Source of the DNA: Elusimicrobiota bacterium
GTDB lineage: Bacteria > CAYTYR01 > UBA6262
Direction of reading: 5' to 3'
Length of the DNA: 50,981 bases
Assembly (NCBI GenBank): GCA_003153935.1
Contig: PMCA01000009.1
Coordinates: 1 to 50,981 of the forward strand
Under the pieces are notes generated by a model. The model had not been told where the DNA came from, made no database searches, and saw only the letters and a list, made by a program, of their open reading frames with translations. How positions within the stretch are numbered: position 1 is the stretch's first letter; the number at the start of each line of letters is the position of its first letter. The translations under genes were made by a program, and so were the position numbers. Below, one piece after another: positions 1 to 7,384 of the stretch.

Positions 1-270
1 AATTATGGCTGGGAATGGGACTTGAATTCATTAAAAATGGCCGATTCCGCTCAGAAAAACATTGTCAATAATATAAAGTCTGCAGAGGTTTCTAGAATTG
101 ATCTGATTATCCGTTGGGGAGGGCGAAGAAGATTGAGCGGGTTTTTACCGGTTCAATCGAGCTACGCTGATTTTTATGTACTTGATGATTATTGGCCGGA
201 TTTCAAACCGGATCACTTCTTCCAAGCACTAAACTGGTATCAGGAACAAGACGTCACTTTGGGCGGTTGA
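1..270 (+). CDS. C-terminal part of an unrecognised protein (cut by window edge)
   Basis: The frame is open from base 1 to a TGA at 270, giving at least 90 residues. A TTG at 22 and an ATG at 37 are in frame, but neither has a convincing ribosome binding site and the frame stays open leftwards, so this is most likely the tail of a longer gene. The visible part is polar and aromatic-rich (Trp and Tyr clustered near the end), with no membrane segment or motif I recognise. A strong intrinsic terminator follows at 303-335, which fits the end of a transcription unit. Function unknown. Confidence 0.55.
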   Translation, partial: NYGWEWDLNSLKMADSAQKNIVNNIKSAEVSRIDLIIRWGGRRRLSGFLPVQSSYADFYVLDDYWPDFKPDHFFQALNWYQEQDVTLGG

Positions 271-302
271 TGCAGAGGGCGAGGAATTGTGCGTTGATGA
301 AG

Positions 303-335
303 GCTATGATCAGATAATGATCATGGCTTTTTTTT
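303..335 (+). terminator. Rho-independent terminator
   Basis: A 10-bp stem (GCTATGATCA pairing with TGATCATGGC through one T-G wobble), a 5-base loop and eight T residues. It ends the partial gene to its left. A nearly identical terminator lies at 6530-6562, and in both places the stress-type direct-repeat promoter starts a few bases downstream. Confidence 0.85.
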
Positions 336-339
336 GTGG

Positions 340-400
340 GATAAAAGTCAATAAAAAGGTAAGTTAGACAATTCCAATTATCTTTTCATTATAGTATAAT
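340..400 (+). promoter_or_regulatory. Direct-repeat promoter, site A (Mg2+ ATPase gene)
   Basis: GTCAAT at 347-352 and GACAAT at 367-372 are separated by 14 bases, each preceded by AG or TAG. TATAAT sits at 395-400, 22 bases after the second box. No -35 hexamer is present at the usual distance, so the downstream box occupies about -40 to -35. The same geometry recurs at 3221, 6154, 6579, 34476 and 49928. The predicted start of transcription near 407 leaves a short leader carrying a GGGAGG ribosome binding site. Reading this as an activator-dependent promoter is an inference. Confidence 0.7.
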
Positions 401-423
401 GTAATAGAAAGGGAGGCGATGAA

Positions 424-2943
424 ATGAACCAGCCCGAAAATGATTTCTATAGCGTGCCTGCGGAGCAGATCCTGGTATCCCTGCAAACAAAGATAGAGGG
501 ATTAACAACTGAGGAGGCTGATAAGAGGGTTTTGCTTTATAAAGATGACCTTTTAAAACCCCCGAAGCGAAACAGTGTCTTAACGCTTTTTATAGCTCAA
601 TTTACAACTCCGCTCACTCTCATGCTTTTATTCGCTGTCGGGTTGTCATTTTATGTGCATGACAGCACGAATGCGCTGATCATCCTTACCATCGTCATGT
701 TCAGCGGTATATTGGGATTCCTGCAAGAAGCCAGGGCGGCGGGAGCGGTAGAGAAGCTGCTTTCAATAATAAAAATAAAAGTGCAGGTACTGCGCGATAA
801 TAAAGAGGCGGATGTTTTTATTGAGCAGGTAGTCCCGGGGGACATTGTCGTGTTGAACGCTGGGGATGTTATCCCGGCGGATTGCCGGCTCCTGGAAGCC
901 AGGGACCTGTTCGTGGATGAAGCGACGTTTACGGGAGAAACTTATCCGGCTGATAAATCTACAGCGGTACTGCCGGCTGGCACTGTCCTATCCGGGCGGA
1001 CCAATATACTCTGGATGGGGACGCACGTGGTCAGCGGCAGCGGCAAAGCGGTGGCCGTGGCCATTGGCAAGAAAACTAAATATGGAGAGATATCACAACA
1101 TCTGAAGCTCCGGCCTCCAGAGACCGAATTTGAACATGGCATCAGGCATTTTGGGTACTTCCTGATGGAGGTTACGCTGGTCCTGGTCATCATTATCTTC
1201 GCGATCAATGTTTACCTGGCCCGGCCGATGTTGGAAGCTTTTCTTTTCTCCCTGGCCTTGGCAGTCGGTTTGACTCCGCAATTGTTACCCGCGATCATCA
1301 GTATAAACCTGGCCCATGGGGCCAAACGCATGGCAGCGCAGAAAGTCATCATTAAGCGACTAGCCTCGATAGAAAATTTTGGCAGTATGAACGTATTATG
1401 TTCCGATAAAACCGGGACCTTAACCCAGGGATCAGTTAAATTGCAGTCGACTCTGGATATTAGCGGAAATTCTAACGATAAAGTCCTGCTTTACGCGTAT
1501 TTGAATTCCTATTATGAAACGGGATTTACCAATCCTATTGATGAGGCGATTTGTTCATATCGCCAGCTTGACCTGGCGGGTTATCAGAAGGCGGATGAAA
1601 TCCCCTATGATTTTGCCCGTAAGAAATTAAGCATCCTTGTGTCTAAGGGAGACGCGCATTTGATGACCACCAAAGGAGCGGTGGCTAATATCCTGGAAGT
1701 TTGCTCAGCGGCGGACGCGGGAGACGGGAAAATGACGGATATGTCTGCCGTAAAGGAGCAAATCTTGAAGCGGGTGGAGGAGCTTAGCCGGGGTGGTTTG
1801 CGCGTTTTGGGGCTGGCCTATAAAGAAATGAAAACCGATAAGATTAGCAGAGCCGATGAAGCAGGTATGACATTTTTAGGGTTACTGGTTTTTGCCGATC
1901 CGCTCAAGACCAATATCATGGAAACGATCGAATCCCTGCGGAAGTTAGGCGTTTCCTTAAAAATAATTACCGGCGATAACCAGGCGGTGGCCGCCACGAT
2001 AGGCCGGCAGATCGGACTAACCAATCCTATCGTGCTCAGCGGATCGGATTTGCGTAAAATAAGCGACGCGGCGTTAATTAAACAGGTAACCGCGGTGAAT
2101 ATTTTTGCCGAGGTAGAGCCCAACCAGAAAGAGCGCATAATTATAGCGCTTAAGAAAGCGGGTTACGTAGTTGGCTACATGGGTGACGGCATTAATGACG
2201 CCTCGGCGCTGCACGCGGCGGATGTAGGAATTTCCGTAGATAGCGCGGTGGATGTGGCTAAAGAGGCGGCTGACATTGTGTTGCTGGAGAAGGATTTAGG
2301 CGTCCTGGTGCAAGGGGTCAAAGAGGGTAGGGTGACCTTCACCAATACCCTCAAGTATGTTTTTATGGCTACGAGCGCCAATTTCGGGAACATGTTCAGC
2401 ATGGCGGGGGCTTCGTTATTCCTGTCTTTCCTGCCGTTATTGCCGAAACAGGTCCTGATGACCAATTTACTGACCGACTTCCCGGAGATGGCTATTGCCA
2501 GTGATAATGTAGACGAAGAGAGTGTTGATAAACCGCGGCGTTGGGATATTAAGTTCATCCGGAAATTCATGATAGTATTCGGACTGATCAGCTCGGTTTT
2601 TGACTTCCTGACCTTTGGCGCCCTGATGTTCATTTTGCATGCCACGCCGGATCAGTTCAGGACCGGGTGGTTCCTGGAATCCGTCATTTCCGCGTCTCTG
2701 ATCGTATTTGTCATCCGCACGCGGCGGCATTTTTTGAAAAGCAGGCCGGGCAAGTATCTATTGATAGCTACCATAGGCGTCGTTGTCGTTACGCTCATCA
2801 TGCCCTTTACGCCCTTGGCGGCGTTGTTAGGTTTTGGCTCGATGCCGCTGGAGTTTTTTGTGATCTTGGGGGCGATAGTGGTTATGTATATGGTTACGGC
2901 GGAAATAGCTAAAAGGACCTTCTACCGGGTAGTTAAATATTGA
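424..2943 (+). CDS. mgtA: Magnesium-translocating P-type ATPase (MgtA/MgtB type, P3B)
   Basis: This is a membrane ATPase predicted to import Mg2+. All P-type hallmarks are present: TGE at residues 170-172 (actuator domain), the phosphorylated Asp328 in DKTGTLT, and the hinge GDGIND at 587-592. The subclass follows from the M4 region (GLTPQLLPAI before the phosphorylation site, where MgtA usually has PEMLP) and from the C-terminal NLLTDFPEMAIASDNVD motif, both typical of MgtA. Hydrophobic segments lie near 50-100, 245-300 and 640-830. At 839 residues it is slightly shorter than enterobacterial MgtA, mostly at the N-terminus. The start ATG follows GGGAGG. It appears monocistronic and is driven by the direct-repeat promoter at 340-400. 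The PEMLP to PQLLP change lies in the transmembrane ion site, so ion preference could differ from MgtA. Confidence 0.9.
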   Translation: MNQPENDFYSVPAEQILVSLQTKIEGLTTEEADKRVLLYKDDLLKPPKRNSVLTLFIAQFTTPLTLMLLFAVGLSFYVHDSTNALIILTIVMFSGILGFLQEARAAGAVEKLLSIIKIKVQVLRDNKEADVFIEQVVPGDIVVLNAGDVIPADCRLLEARDLFVDEATFTGETYPADKSTAVLPAGTVLSGRTNILWMGTHVVSGSGKAVAVAIGKKTKYGEISQHLKLRPPETEFEHGIRHFGYFLMEVTLVLVIIIFAINVYLARPMLEAFLFSLALAVGLTPQLLPAIISINLAHGAKRMAAQKVIIKRLASIENFGSMNVLCSDKTGTLTQGSVKLQSTLDISGNSNDKVLLYAYLNSYYETGFTNPIDEAICSYRQLDLAGYQKADEIPYDFARKKLSILVSKGDAHLMTTKGAVANILEVCSAADAGDGKMTDMSAVKEQILKRVEELSRGGLRVLGLAYKEMKTDKISRADEAGMTFLGLLVFADPLKTNIMETIESLRKLGVSLKIITGDNQAVAATIGRQIGLTNPIVLSGSDLRKISDAALIKQVTAVNIFAEVEPNQKERIIIALKKAGYVVGYMGDGINDASALHAADVGISVDSAVDVAKEAADIVLLEKDLGVLVQGVKEGRVTFTNTLKYVFMATSANFGNMFSMAGASLFLSFLPLLPKQVLMTNLLTDFPEMAIASDNVDEESVDKPRRWDIKFIRKFMIVFGLISSVFDFLTFGALMFILHATPDQFRTGWFLESVISASLIVFVIRTRRHFLKSRPGKYLLIATIGVVVVTLIMPFTPLAALLGFGSMPLEFFVILGAIVVMYMVTAEIAKRTFYRVVKY

Positions 2944-2981
2944 ATGTAAAATTATTCGAGCCTCCCTGCCTTAGCGCATGG

Positions 2982-3188
2982 ATTCAGGTAACTGTTGCTT
3001 TTTCTTGCGCAGACTCTTTTTAACGCCAAAGGTCATCGTCTTTTCGGTGGCTGCGGAACTCGCGACCCTGGCGGAGCAGGGATCGCTCAAACATCCTCGC
3101 CACCCGCTTTAGATGCGGGTGACCCGAAAAGACTCAGCTGCTTTGGCTAAATCGCTGCGTCTGCGAAAAACCAACAAGTTCCTTGAAT
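2982..3188 (+). repeat. Structured dispersed repeat, copy 1
   Basis: About 207 bp, nearly identical to 37940-38143. It is built from nested inverted repeats: ATTCAGG...CCTTGAAT at the ends, then AACTG/AGTT, CGCAGAC/GTCTGCG, GCCAAAG/CTTTGGC and CTTTTCGG/CCGAAAAG. Two inner hairpins follow (CCCTG...CAGGG, and CACCCGC with GCGGGTG). Most differences between the copies fall in loops or bulges. It contains no credible open reading frame. The gene-free stretch 2944-3309 holds only this repeat and the promoter at 3215-3274. Confidence 0.85.
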
Positions 3189-3214
3189 ATTCCTTGAGCG
3201 GTCGGCTCGGGCAG

Positions 3215-3274
3215 ATAAAAGTCAATAGAAAGGGCTATTAGCCAATGGCGGAACGCCTGGGATAGGTATAAAAT
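3215..3274 (+). promoter_or_regulatory. Direct-repeat promoter, site B (DUF883-like gene)
   Basis: GTCAAT at 3221-3226, a 14-base gap, GCCAAT at 3241-3246, a 22-base gap, and TAAAAT at 3269-3274. The core GATAAAAGTCAATA is shared almost base for base with the site at 6148. Transcription would begin near 3281, which rules out the in-frame ATG at 3280 as the start of the next gene. Confidence 0.7.
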
Positions 3275-3309
3275 TATATATGGCAGATCATCTAATAAAG
3301 GAGGATGTT

Positions 3310-3564
3310 ATGAATGGACAAAAAGAAAATGGTACGCACAAAGCAGTGAGAAAAAGCAATGGAAAGTCCCATGGGGTTGGCACTAATATCGAGCAGAAAT
3401 TTGAAATGGTCCGCGACGCCATGCAAGAAGGCGGGGAAAAAGTAATGGAAGTCGGCGCTATCGTCGATAAGAAAGTGAAAGAAAATCCCTGGCTTTTTTT
3501 GACAGGAGCGGCATTATTAGCGCTCTCGGTAGGCTATATTATTGGCGGCTCGCGGAGAGCTTGA
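3310..3564 (+). CDS. DUF883 (ElaB/YqjD)-like membrane-anchored small protein
   Basis: An 84-residue protein with a charged, probably helical body and one C-terminal transmembrane segment ending in basic residues (GGSRRA). The ENPW motif just before the membrane helix is typical of the ElaB/YqjD/DUF883 group, which in enterobacteria are inner-membrane, ribosome-associated stress or stationary-phase proteins. The start is placed at 3310 because AAAGGAGG lies six bases upstream and the alternative ATG at 3280 falls at or before the predicted transcription start. It is followed after 31 bases by an exported protein gene, probably in the same operon. Expression is predicted from site B. Confidence 0.7.
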   Translation: MNGQKENGTHKAVRKSNGKSHGVGTNIEQKFEMVRDAMQEGGEKVMEVGAIVDKKVKENPWLFLTGAALLALSVGYIIGGSRRA

Positions 3565-3595
3565 TCAAAATGTTATTTGCATCAGGAGGCGGGAT

Positions 3596-4126
3596 ATGTT
3601 GAAGCAGTTGCTAAGATTCAAGAGAATTTTGGTGATTATATTAATGCTGGCCATGTTTTCTCCCAGCGCGTTCGCGCAAGGAAATAACGGAGGTGGCGGC
3701 GGAGGACGCGGTGGTGGCAGGTATTACTATCACAATGGGGGCTTCTATAGACATGGCTGGTTTGGGTGGGGTGTTCTTGTTCCCATGCTTATTATAGGAG
3801 CGATCATTGAGTCTTTGCCGCCCAGGCATACCACAGTTGTCGTTGAAGGCACCCCGTACTACCATGATGACCAGTATTACTACAAGCGCTTACCTGACGG
3901 CACCTATGTGGTGGTTCCGCCGCCGGTGACAGTGCAGCCTCAGCCGCAAATCCAAAACCCGGATTATCAAAATCCGGATATATCAACTGTAAACATTCCT
4001 AATTCCAGAGGTGGGTACACGTCTGTAACGTTGAGAAGATCGGGTAGTGGATATGTCGGGCCGCAAGGGGAGTATTATCCAACGTACCCTACGGTAAGGC
4101 AATTGCAGAATATGTATGGTAATTAG
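3596..4126 (+). CDS. Exported Gly/Tyr-rich protein, DUF6515-like
   Basis: A 176-residue protein with a clear Sec signal peptide (basic start, hydrophobic core, cleavage after AFA at about residue 28). A Gly-rich stretch, a hydrophobic segment (about residues 56-70) and a domain with YYHDDQYYYKRLPDGTYVVV follow. That domain resembles the repeated 'Y-y-D-G-x-Y' pattern of DUF6515-type envelope proteins. The C-terminus (GPQGEYYPTYPTVRQL) looks like the small domain often found at the end of such proteins. The start at 3596 follows AGGAGG; an upstream in-frame extension would overlap the previous gene. Function unknown. Its 3' end overlaps the convergent PAP2 gene by four bases. Confidence 0.65.
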   Translation: MLKQLLRFKRILVIILMLAMFSPSAFAQGNNGGGGGGRGGGRYYYHNGGFYRHGWFGWGVLVPMLIIGAIIESLPPRHTTVVVEGTPYYHDDQYYYKRLPDGTYVVVPPPVTVQPQPQIQNPDYQNPDISTVNIPNSRGGYTSVTLRRSGSGYVGPQGEYYPTYPTVRQLQNMYGN

Positions 4127-4791
4127 GCAGGAAGCTTGAACCAGGGAGCTTTAAAATAAAACTTGAGGATAATGCCCAGGTAGATAAAGCCGAATAAGTA
4201 TCCCCCGATCACATCCGTGGCCCAATGGGCGCCGAGATAGATGCGGGAGAACGAAACTGTCAGTATCAAGAAAGCGGAAAGTAAACCAACTAAAACCCTC
4301 CAAAATGAAGAAATATTTTTACCCACGATCATCACTGTCAGAAGAAACCCAAAAAATACTACATAATGGACCACATGCCCGCTGGGGAAACTGGATTGGC
4401 TAAAGTCCATAAATAATTTAGCGTTGGCCAATGTCGGTCGGGGACGATGGATCAATAATTTAATCAGGACATTAGCGAGATCAGCGAGAATTACCGTGAG
4501 AGTAAAGACCGCTTCCCGGCGGCGATTGGCTAAATAGAAGAACAATGATGCTAAGATGATAGAAAGAGGAGCAATTACCATATTACCAAAAACACTGATG
4601 GATTTCATGAAAAGCGTGGGGTCCCAAGATCTATGTTCCTGAATCTCCTTAGTCACATGGATATCAAAAGGGGAAATGGGATAAAAATGGACAAAATAAA
4701 TCAAACCAATAATACCAACCGCGACTAAGGCATAAAAAACTATCAGTTGTTTACTAAATGGCCTAATCCTATTTTTTGGGGACCAAAACAT
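4123..4791 (-). CDS. PAP2-superfamily membrane phosphatase
   Basis: An integral membrane phosphatase of the PAP2/PgpB type, which removes phosphate from lipid phosphates such as phosphatidate, phosphatidylglycerol phosphate or undecaprenyl pyrophosphate. The three PAP2 motifs are present in order: K111...RPRP119, PSGH at 136-139, and SRIYLGAHWATD at 182-193 with the catalytic His and Asp. Five or six hydrophobic helices span the 222 residues. Its start overlaps the end of the diacylglycerol-kinase-like gene by 23 bases, implying translational coupling. With the upstream kinase and phosphatase it forms a three-gene minus-strand operon acting on lipid phosphates. The exact substrate cannot be read from the sequence. 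Confidence 0.85.
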   Translation of the reverse strand: MFWSPKNRIRPFSKQLIVFYALVAVGIIGLIYFVHFYPISPFDIHVTKEIQEHRSWDPTLFMKSISVFGNMVIAPLSIILASLFFYLANRRREAVFTLTVILADLANVLIKLLIHRPRPTLANAKLFMDFSQSSFPSGHVVHYVVFFGFLLTVMIVGKNISSFWRVLVGLLSAFLILTVSFSRIYLGAHWATDVIGGYLFGFIYLGIILKFYFKAPWFKLPA

Positions 4792-5668
4792 TTATCGCTC
4801 CTGGGATGATCTTGATATTAACCGGCATTTCCTTTAAGACTTCGCCGTCACATTGAACCGTTTGCGCCGGGGTGGAGGTAACGCTGATCTCTTTGCCTTG
4901 CCAGTGCTTCACCAGTTCCCAATTTTCCGGCCGTTCCCGCTTGATCATGGTAACGATCATATGATTAAGCAAGCTGATAGTCGCTTTCCGCAAGACCAGA
5001 ACATCCAGTAAACCATCGCTGACATCTATATGCTTATCGAAAGATATGGTGCTAAACCCCATATTCCCGGTATTAGCGATCATACAGGTTAATCCCTGGA
5101 CTTCGTGCTCTTTCCCGTCGATCTTAATATGGTAAGTGACTTTTTTAAGTTTTCTTAAGGCCTTGGCCGCGGAAATAAAATAGGCAAAGATGCCGATCTT
5201 ATTTTTGGTCCCGCGATTAGCGCCTTGGACCATATCCGCCTCAAACCCTATACTTATCCCGGTAATAAAATAACGCTTACCGAACTGCCCTATATCCAGG
5301 GGTTTTTTCTTAAGATGGCCCTGGGCCAGGAGCGCGCAGGCTTCCTTTAGGTCCATGGGTATGCCCAGCTCAGTGGCCATGACATTCGCCGAGCCTCCCG
5401 GCAGAATAACCAAAGGGATATCTGAGCCCATCATGCCGCTGATCGCTTCCATAACCGTGCCGTCGCCGCCGTAAACAGCGATGGCATCGACTTTTTCTTT
5501 GACGGCTGCCTTAGCAAACTCGATCCCATCACCAGCTTTGTGCGTAATTAACCCTTCCCACTTAATGCCGGCTTCCTTCATGGCGCTATTGATAACCGGT
5601 AAAATAGCTTCATCTTTACCGGCGGCGGGATTAATAATGACGTGGATATATTTAATTTTCTTTTCCAT
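4769..5668 (-). CDS. Diacylglycerol kinase-family lipid kinase (DagK/YegS/BmrU type)
   Basis: A 299-residue soluble lipid kinase. It has the DAGK-catalytic-domain motifs NPAAGK (13-18), GGDGT (67-71) and PGGSAN (90-95), and a C-terminal beta-rich half ending in a PGAI motif typical of YegS/BmrU proteins. It probably phosphorylates diacylglycerol or a related lipid at the inner membrane. The start is set at the ATG at 5668, which follows AAAGG. A TTG 21 bases upstream would overlap the preceding phosphatase gene and has no better signal. It sits between a dual-specificity phosphatase and a PAP2 phosphatase, so kinase and phosphatase activities on lipid head groups are encoded together. Confidence 0.85.
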   Translation of the reverse strand: MEKKIKYIHVIINPAAGKDEAILPVINSAMKEAGIKWEGLITHKAGDGIEFAKAAVKEKVDAIAVYGGDGTVMEAISGMMGSDIPLVILPGGSANVMATELGIPMDLKEACALLAQGHLKKKPLDIGQFGKRYFITGISIGFEADMVQGANRGTKNKIGIFAYFISAAKALRKLKKVTYHIKIDGKEHEVQGLTCMIANTGNMGFSTISFDKHIDVSDGLLDVLVLRKATISLLNHMIVTMIKRERPENWELVKHWQGKEISVTSTPAQTVQCDGEVLKEMPVNIKIIPGAINVLVPKK

Positions 5669-5673
5669 AGCTA

Positions 5674-6123
5674 TTACCTTTTCTGCCAATATTTTTCATA
5701 GGCTTTGATCTGCCTGTGGATGTACCACCTTCTGGGATCAGCGGCTTTACGGGCGGTGGTTAATAAGTCAATGGCCTGATCGCAGGTATACCCCATACTA
5801 ATAAGGATGGCGGCGGCCATGGCCACACTGCGCCGTTTGCCTTGCTGGCAAAAAACTAATACCTTGCCTTTGTTTTTAATAATAGGCAGAGCGGCCTCTA
5901 CTCCGATATGCAGTTTTTTGACCGAGATGGGAGTAAAGAAGGTATCATACGTTTTGATCCATAAGGTTTTGAAGGGCGGAAGGGTATAGATCTCATCGGG
6001 CGGCATTTGCCCGATCATGGAAATGATCAAATTAAAATTGAGCATCTTCAACTCCTCGGCATGTTCCTGTCCGATCCTGGAGCCCACGTATAAATAATCG
6101 GTTACTTTGGATATATCGATCAT
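5674..6123 (-). CDS. Dual-specificity-phosphatase-like protein, His of the active-site motif replaced by Phe
   Basis: A 149-residue cysteine phosphatase fold. It has an N-terminal TDYLYVGSR motif characteristic of DSPs and an active-site loop with Cys92, Arg98 and Ser99 (C-Q-Q-G-K-R-R-S). The residue before the catalytic Cys is Phe, not the His of the usual HCxxGxxR(S/T). The frame extends upstream to 6264, but that extension is hydrophobic and unlike the family. The ATG at 6123 lies just where transcription from the -10 at 6130-6135 would start, so the mRNA is probably leaderless. It is the first gene of an operon with a lipid kinase and a PAP2 phosphatase. A lipid-phosphate substrate, as for PTPMT1, is therefore possible but only inferred from context. 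Confidence 0.75.
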   Translation of the reverse strand: MIDISKVTDYLYVGSRIGQEHAEELKMLNFNLIISMIGQMPPDEIYTLPPFKTLWIKTYDTFFTPISVKKLHIGVEAALPIIKNKGKVLVFCQQGKRRSVAMAAAILISMGYTCDQAIDLLTTARKAADPRRWYIHRQIKAYEKYWQKR

Positions 6124-6129
6124 ATGGTT

Positions 6130-6158
6130 ATAATAATCCTCGACAGGATAAAAGTCAA
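6130..6158 (-). promoter_or_regulatory. Minus-strand promoter of the lipid-phosphate operon
   Basis: On the minus strand TTGACT (6158-6153) and TATTAT (6135-6130) are 17 bases apart, a good housekeeping promoter. The predicted start of transcription falls on or next to the ATG at 6123. The -35 hexamer lies inside the first box of the plus-strand direct-repeat promoter (site C), so the two divergent promoters share DNA. Confidence 0.65.
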
Positions 6159-6207
6159 TAAAAAGGGTTATTAGCCAATGGTAGAGTTTGAATATCAAGT
6201 ATAAAAT
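6148..6207 (+). promoter_or_regulatory. Direct-repeat promoter, site C (DUF2934-like gene)
   Basis: GTCAAT at 6154-6159, 14 bases, GCCAAT at 6174-6179, 22 bases, TAAAAT at 6202-6207. The block is almost identical to site B over about 30 bases. The first box overlaps the -35 of the divergent promoter at 6130-6158, so a protein bound here could switch the two directions in opposite senses. Confidence 0.7.
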
Positions 6208-6252
6208 ATAGTTATGAAGGAATAAGAAGTAAAATACAGGGAGGTGAGTATT

Positions 6253-6441
6253 ATGGGCGAGCACAATTGTTACAATACAGATGTACAGGAGTGTATTAAG
6301 GAAAAAGCTTATGAATTATGGGAAAAAGACGGGCGTAAAAATGGCAATGATATGTATTATTGGCTGGAGGCGGAAGGTACGGTAAAGCCCCATCATAATC
6401 ATAAAGAGCGCAATAGCCATACCAAATCAAACAGCCAGTAA
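6253..6441 (+). CDS. DUF2934-like small protein
   Basis: A 62-residue soluble protein. The central pattern (I-K-E-K-A-Y-E-L-W-E-K-D-G, then Y-W-L-E-A-E) matches the DUF2934 signature, a short helical domain ('I..rAYelWe..G...d..W..AE') found in many environmental Gram-negatives, often next to stress genes. The tail is rich in His, Asn and Ser. The start is the ATG at 6253, six bases after GGAGGTG. The GTG at 6244 overlaps the ribosome binding site and is unlikely. It has its own direct-repeat promoter and a terminator at 6530-6562, so it is monocistronic. Molecular role unknown. Confidence 0.65.
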   Translation: MGEHNCYNTDVQECIKEKAYELWEKDGRKNGNDMYYWLEAEGTVKPHHNHKERNSHTKSNSQ

Positions 6442-6529
6442 AGCAAGCGGATAGCGGTAAGAGCAAAAGACGTTCGTCGTTAGCCGTTGGTCGTTCGTGG
6501 TAAGAGTTGATGATGAGGAAGTTTTAAAA

Positions 6530-6562
6530 GCTATGATCAGACTATGATCATGGCTTTTTTTT
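6530..6562 (+). terminator. Rho-independent terminator
   Basis: A 10-bp stem (GCTATGATCA with TGATCATGGC), a 5-base loop and a run of eight T. It is a near copy of the terminator at 303-335 and ends the DUF2934-like transcript. The short spacer from 6442 to 6529 holds only a small repetitive patch around 6469-6500 (repeated CGTTCGT units) with no recognisable function. Confidence 0.85.
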
Positions 6563-6572
6563 GTGTTAGTGG

Positions 6573-6632
6573 ATAATAGTCAATAATAAACGGCATTAGC
6601 CAATTCCTATAATTCTTCTATCCGTCTATAAT
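6573..6632 (+). promoter_or_regulatory. Direct-repeat promoter, site D (DUF6629 and cyclic-glucan synthase genes)
   Basis: GTCAAT at 6579-6584, 14 bases, GCCAAT at 6599-6604, 22 bases, TATAAT at 6627-6632. Together with the terminator just upstream it repeats the terminator-plus-promoter block of 303-400. The predicted leader is about 30 bases and carries GAGGAGG before the ATG at 6669. Confidence 0.7.
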
Positions 6633-6668
6633 TAAGAAATAAAGGACATAGCCAGATGAGGAGGAAAT

Positions 6669-7340
6669 ATGTGCTTTTCGGCAGGAGCGAGTTTTACTTC
6701 AGGCGTGCTGCTTACGTTTGTCGGTACGGAAACGCTAAGAAAAGTTCATAAGCCTGCCCAGATCGGGTTAGCGAGCATCTCATTATTTTTTGCTTTTCAG
6801 CAATTCACAGAAGGCGTTTTATGGCTGACCATAGGAAAGCCGGGTTATGGGGGGCTGCAAACAGTCTTGACCTACATTTTTATGATAATGGCGGAGGTCA
6901 TTTGGCCCCTCCTGGTGCCGCTATCCGTTTTAGTGATGGAAGAAAATAAAACCCGGAAAATAATTTTGCGCGCGCTGATGACGGTTGGCGCGGCCGTGGC
7001 CCTGTACTATTCATATCGCCTGGCGTTTTATGATATGCACGCGGAAATAAGTCGCAGGCACATTGTCTATCAAAGCTCCGCTCCGGATTATTCAGAATAC
7101 GTATCCATATTTTTTTACCTGGTGGCGACCATAGCGCCTCTCTTTGTCTCCAGCGTTAAAAGGATCTATTGGGTCGGAATCATTATGGGGTTAGCGTTCA
7201 TTATCACGGCCCTGTTTTACAAGCAGTTCCTGATATCCGTGTGGTGCTTTTTTGGGGCGGTGTTAAGTTTCGTAGTTTTTTATATCATCAGGGAATCACA
7301 TAAGAAGTTTCATTTTAGCAAACAGGCAGAGAACAAATGA
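6669..7340 (+). CDS. DUF6629-like polytopic membrane protein
   Basis: A 223-residue protein with six or seven hydrophobic helices and short polar loops. It begins MCFSAGASF, a start typical of the DUF6629 family (MCFSA-x-ASF), whose function is unknown. The Cys at residue 2 is not behind a signal peptide, so it is not a lipobox. The gene is expressed from site D and lies 44 bases upstream of the cyclic-glucan synthase gene with no terminator between, so the two are probably cotranscribed. That suggests, without proving, a role connected with the inner membrane under osmotic stress. Confidence 0.7.
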   Translation: MCFSAGASFTSGVLLTFVGTETLRKVHKPAQIGLASISLFFAFQQFTEGVLWLTIGKPGYGGLQTVLTYIFMIMAEVIWPLLVPLSVLVMEENKTRKIILRALMTVGAAVALYYSYRLAFYDMHAEISRRHIVYQSSAPDYSEYVSIFFYLVATIAPLFVSSVKRIYWVGIIMGLAFIITALFYKQFLISVWCFFGAVLSFVVFYIIRESHKKFHFSKQAENK

Positions 7341-7384
7341 TCTGCAAGTATCTGGCGATTTAATTATTGGCAGGGGTTACCGGG

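Noticed and set aside
2175-2645. A 156-residue minus-strand frame inside the Mg2+ ATPase
   Set aside because: No start signal and no family features; the ATPase frame is certain here.
2982-3188. Possible tRNA or other classical RNA gene in the structured repeat
   Set aside because: The nested hairpins do not form a cloverleaf with a TTC loop and anticodon arm; no match to a known RNA that I can recall.
6469-6500. Short repeated CGTTCGT units before the terminator at 6530
   Set aside because: Too short and irregular for a CRISPR array or operator; no other copies seen in the window.
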